From assembly GCA_030613835.1 (NCBI GenBank), contig JAUWLH010000107.1, positions 1 through 5,759 of the forward strand: a stretch of DNA of 5,759 bases. Direction: 5' to 3'. The position numbers were made by a program, and so were the translations under genes. This stretch comes from Candidatus Bathyarchaeota archaeon. GTDB taxonomy: Archaea > Thermoproteota > Bathyarchaeia > TCS64. Shown in pieces: positions 5,708 through 5,759 of the stretch (position 1 is its first letter; each line of letters begins with the position of its first letter). The notes under the pieces are model-generated. The model saw only the letters and a list, made by a program, of their open reading frames with translations. It did no database searches and had not been told where the DNA came from.

Positions 5708-5759
5708 GTCTTCACCCAGTTGCAGGGTCGAATAATCCGCGTATGTACAGAAACATGAC

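Noticed and set aside
5708..5759. tRNA or start of another gene at the right edge
   Set aside because: The 52 bases show no cloverleaf or T-loop signature, no TATA box and no supported start codon.

Overview
The window reads as chromosomal DNA from an archaeon. It encodes a form III-type RuBisCO, a ribose-1,5-bisphosphate isomerase of the eIF2B-alpha-like family and a transcription factor B (TFB). Three of the four visible gene starts have an archaeal TATA box about 25-29 bases upstream of the start codon, as expected for leaderless transcripts. Arg codons are mostly AGG and the coding regions are moderately GC-rich. A TACK-lineage organism (Thermoproteota, Bathyarchaeia, Caldiarchaeum-like) fits the style of the TFB and the promoters, but the lineage is inferred, not shown.

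Layout: (1) 1-1103, plus strand, RuBisCO large chain without its first ~50-60 residues, which lie beyond the left edge; all catalytic residues that can be checked are present. (2) 1100-2020, minus strand, ribose-1,5-bisphosphate isomerase, running tail to tail into RuBisCO with a 4-base overlap. (3) 2021-2202, a divergent intergenic region with a TATA box for each side, several short palindromes and a perfect 8-bp hairpin-type dyad in the predicted TFB leader. (4) 2203-3159, plus strand, TFB. (5) 3205-4374 and 4475-5707, plus strand, two 12-helix major facilitator transporters, each with its own TATA box. (6) 5708-5759, no recognisable feature.

The first two genes are consecutive steps of the archaeal AMP (nucleoside) pathway. 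The isomerase turns ribose-1,5-bisphosphate into ribulose-1,5-bisphosphate, and RuBisCO carboxylates that to two 3-phosphoglycerates, feeding nucleotide ribose into central carbon metabolism. The third enzyme, AMP phosphorylase, is not in the window. The substrates of the two transporters cannot be read from sequence, so a link to the pathway is only a possibility. I see no mobile element, CRISPR array, rRNA or tRNA. The best candidates for something new are regulatory: the TFB leader with its dyad and tiny overlapping ORF, the symmetric TATA element of the isomerase, and the overlapping convergent RuBisCO/isomerase ends.
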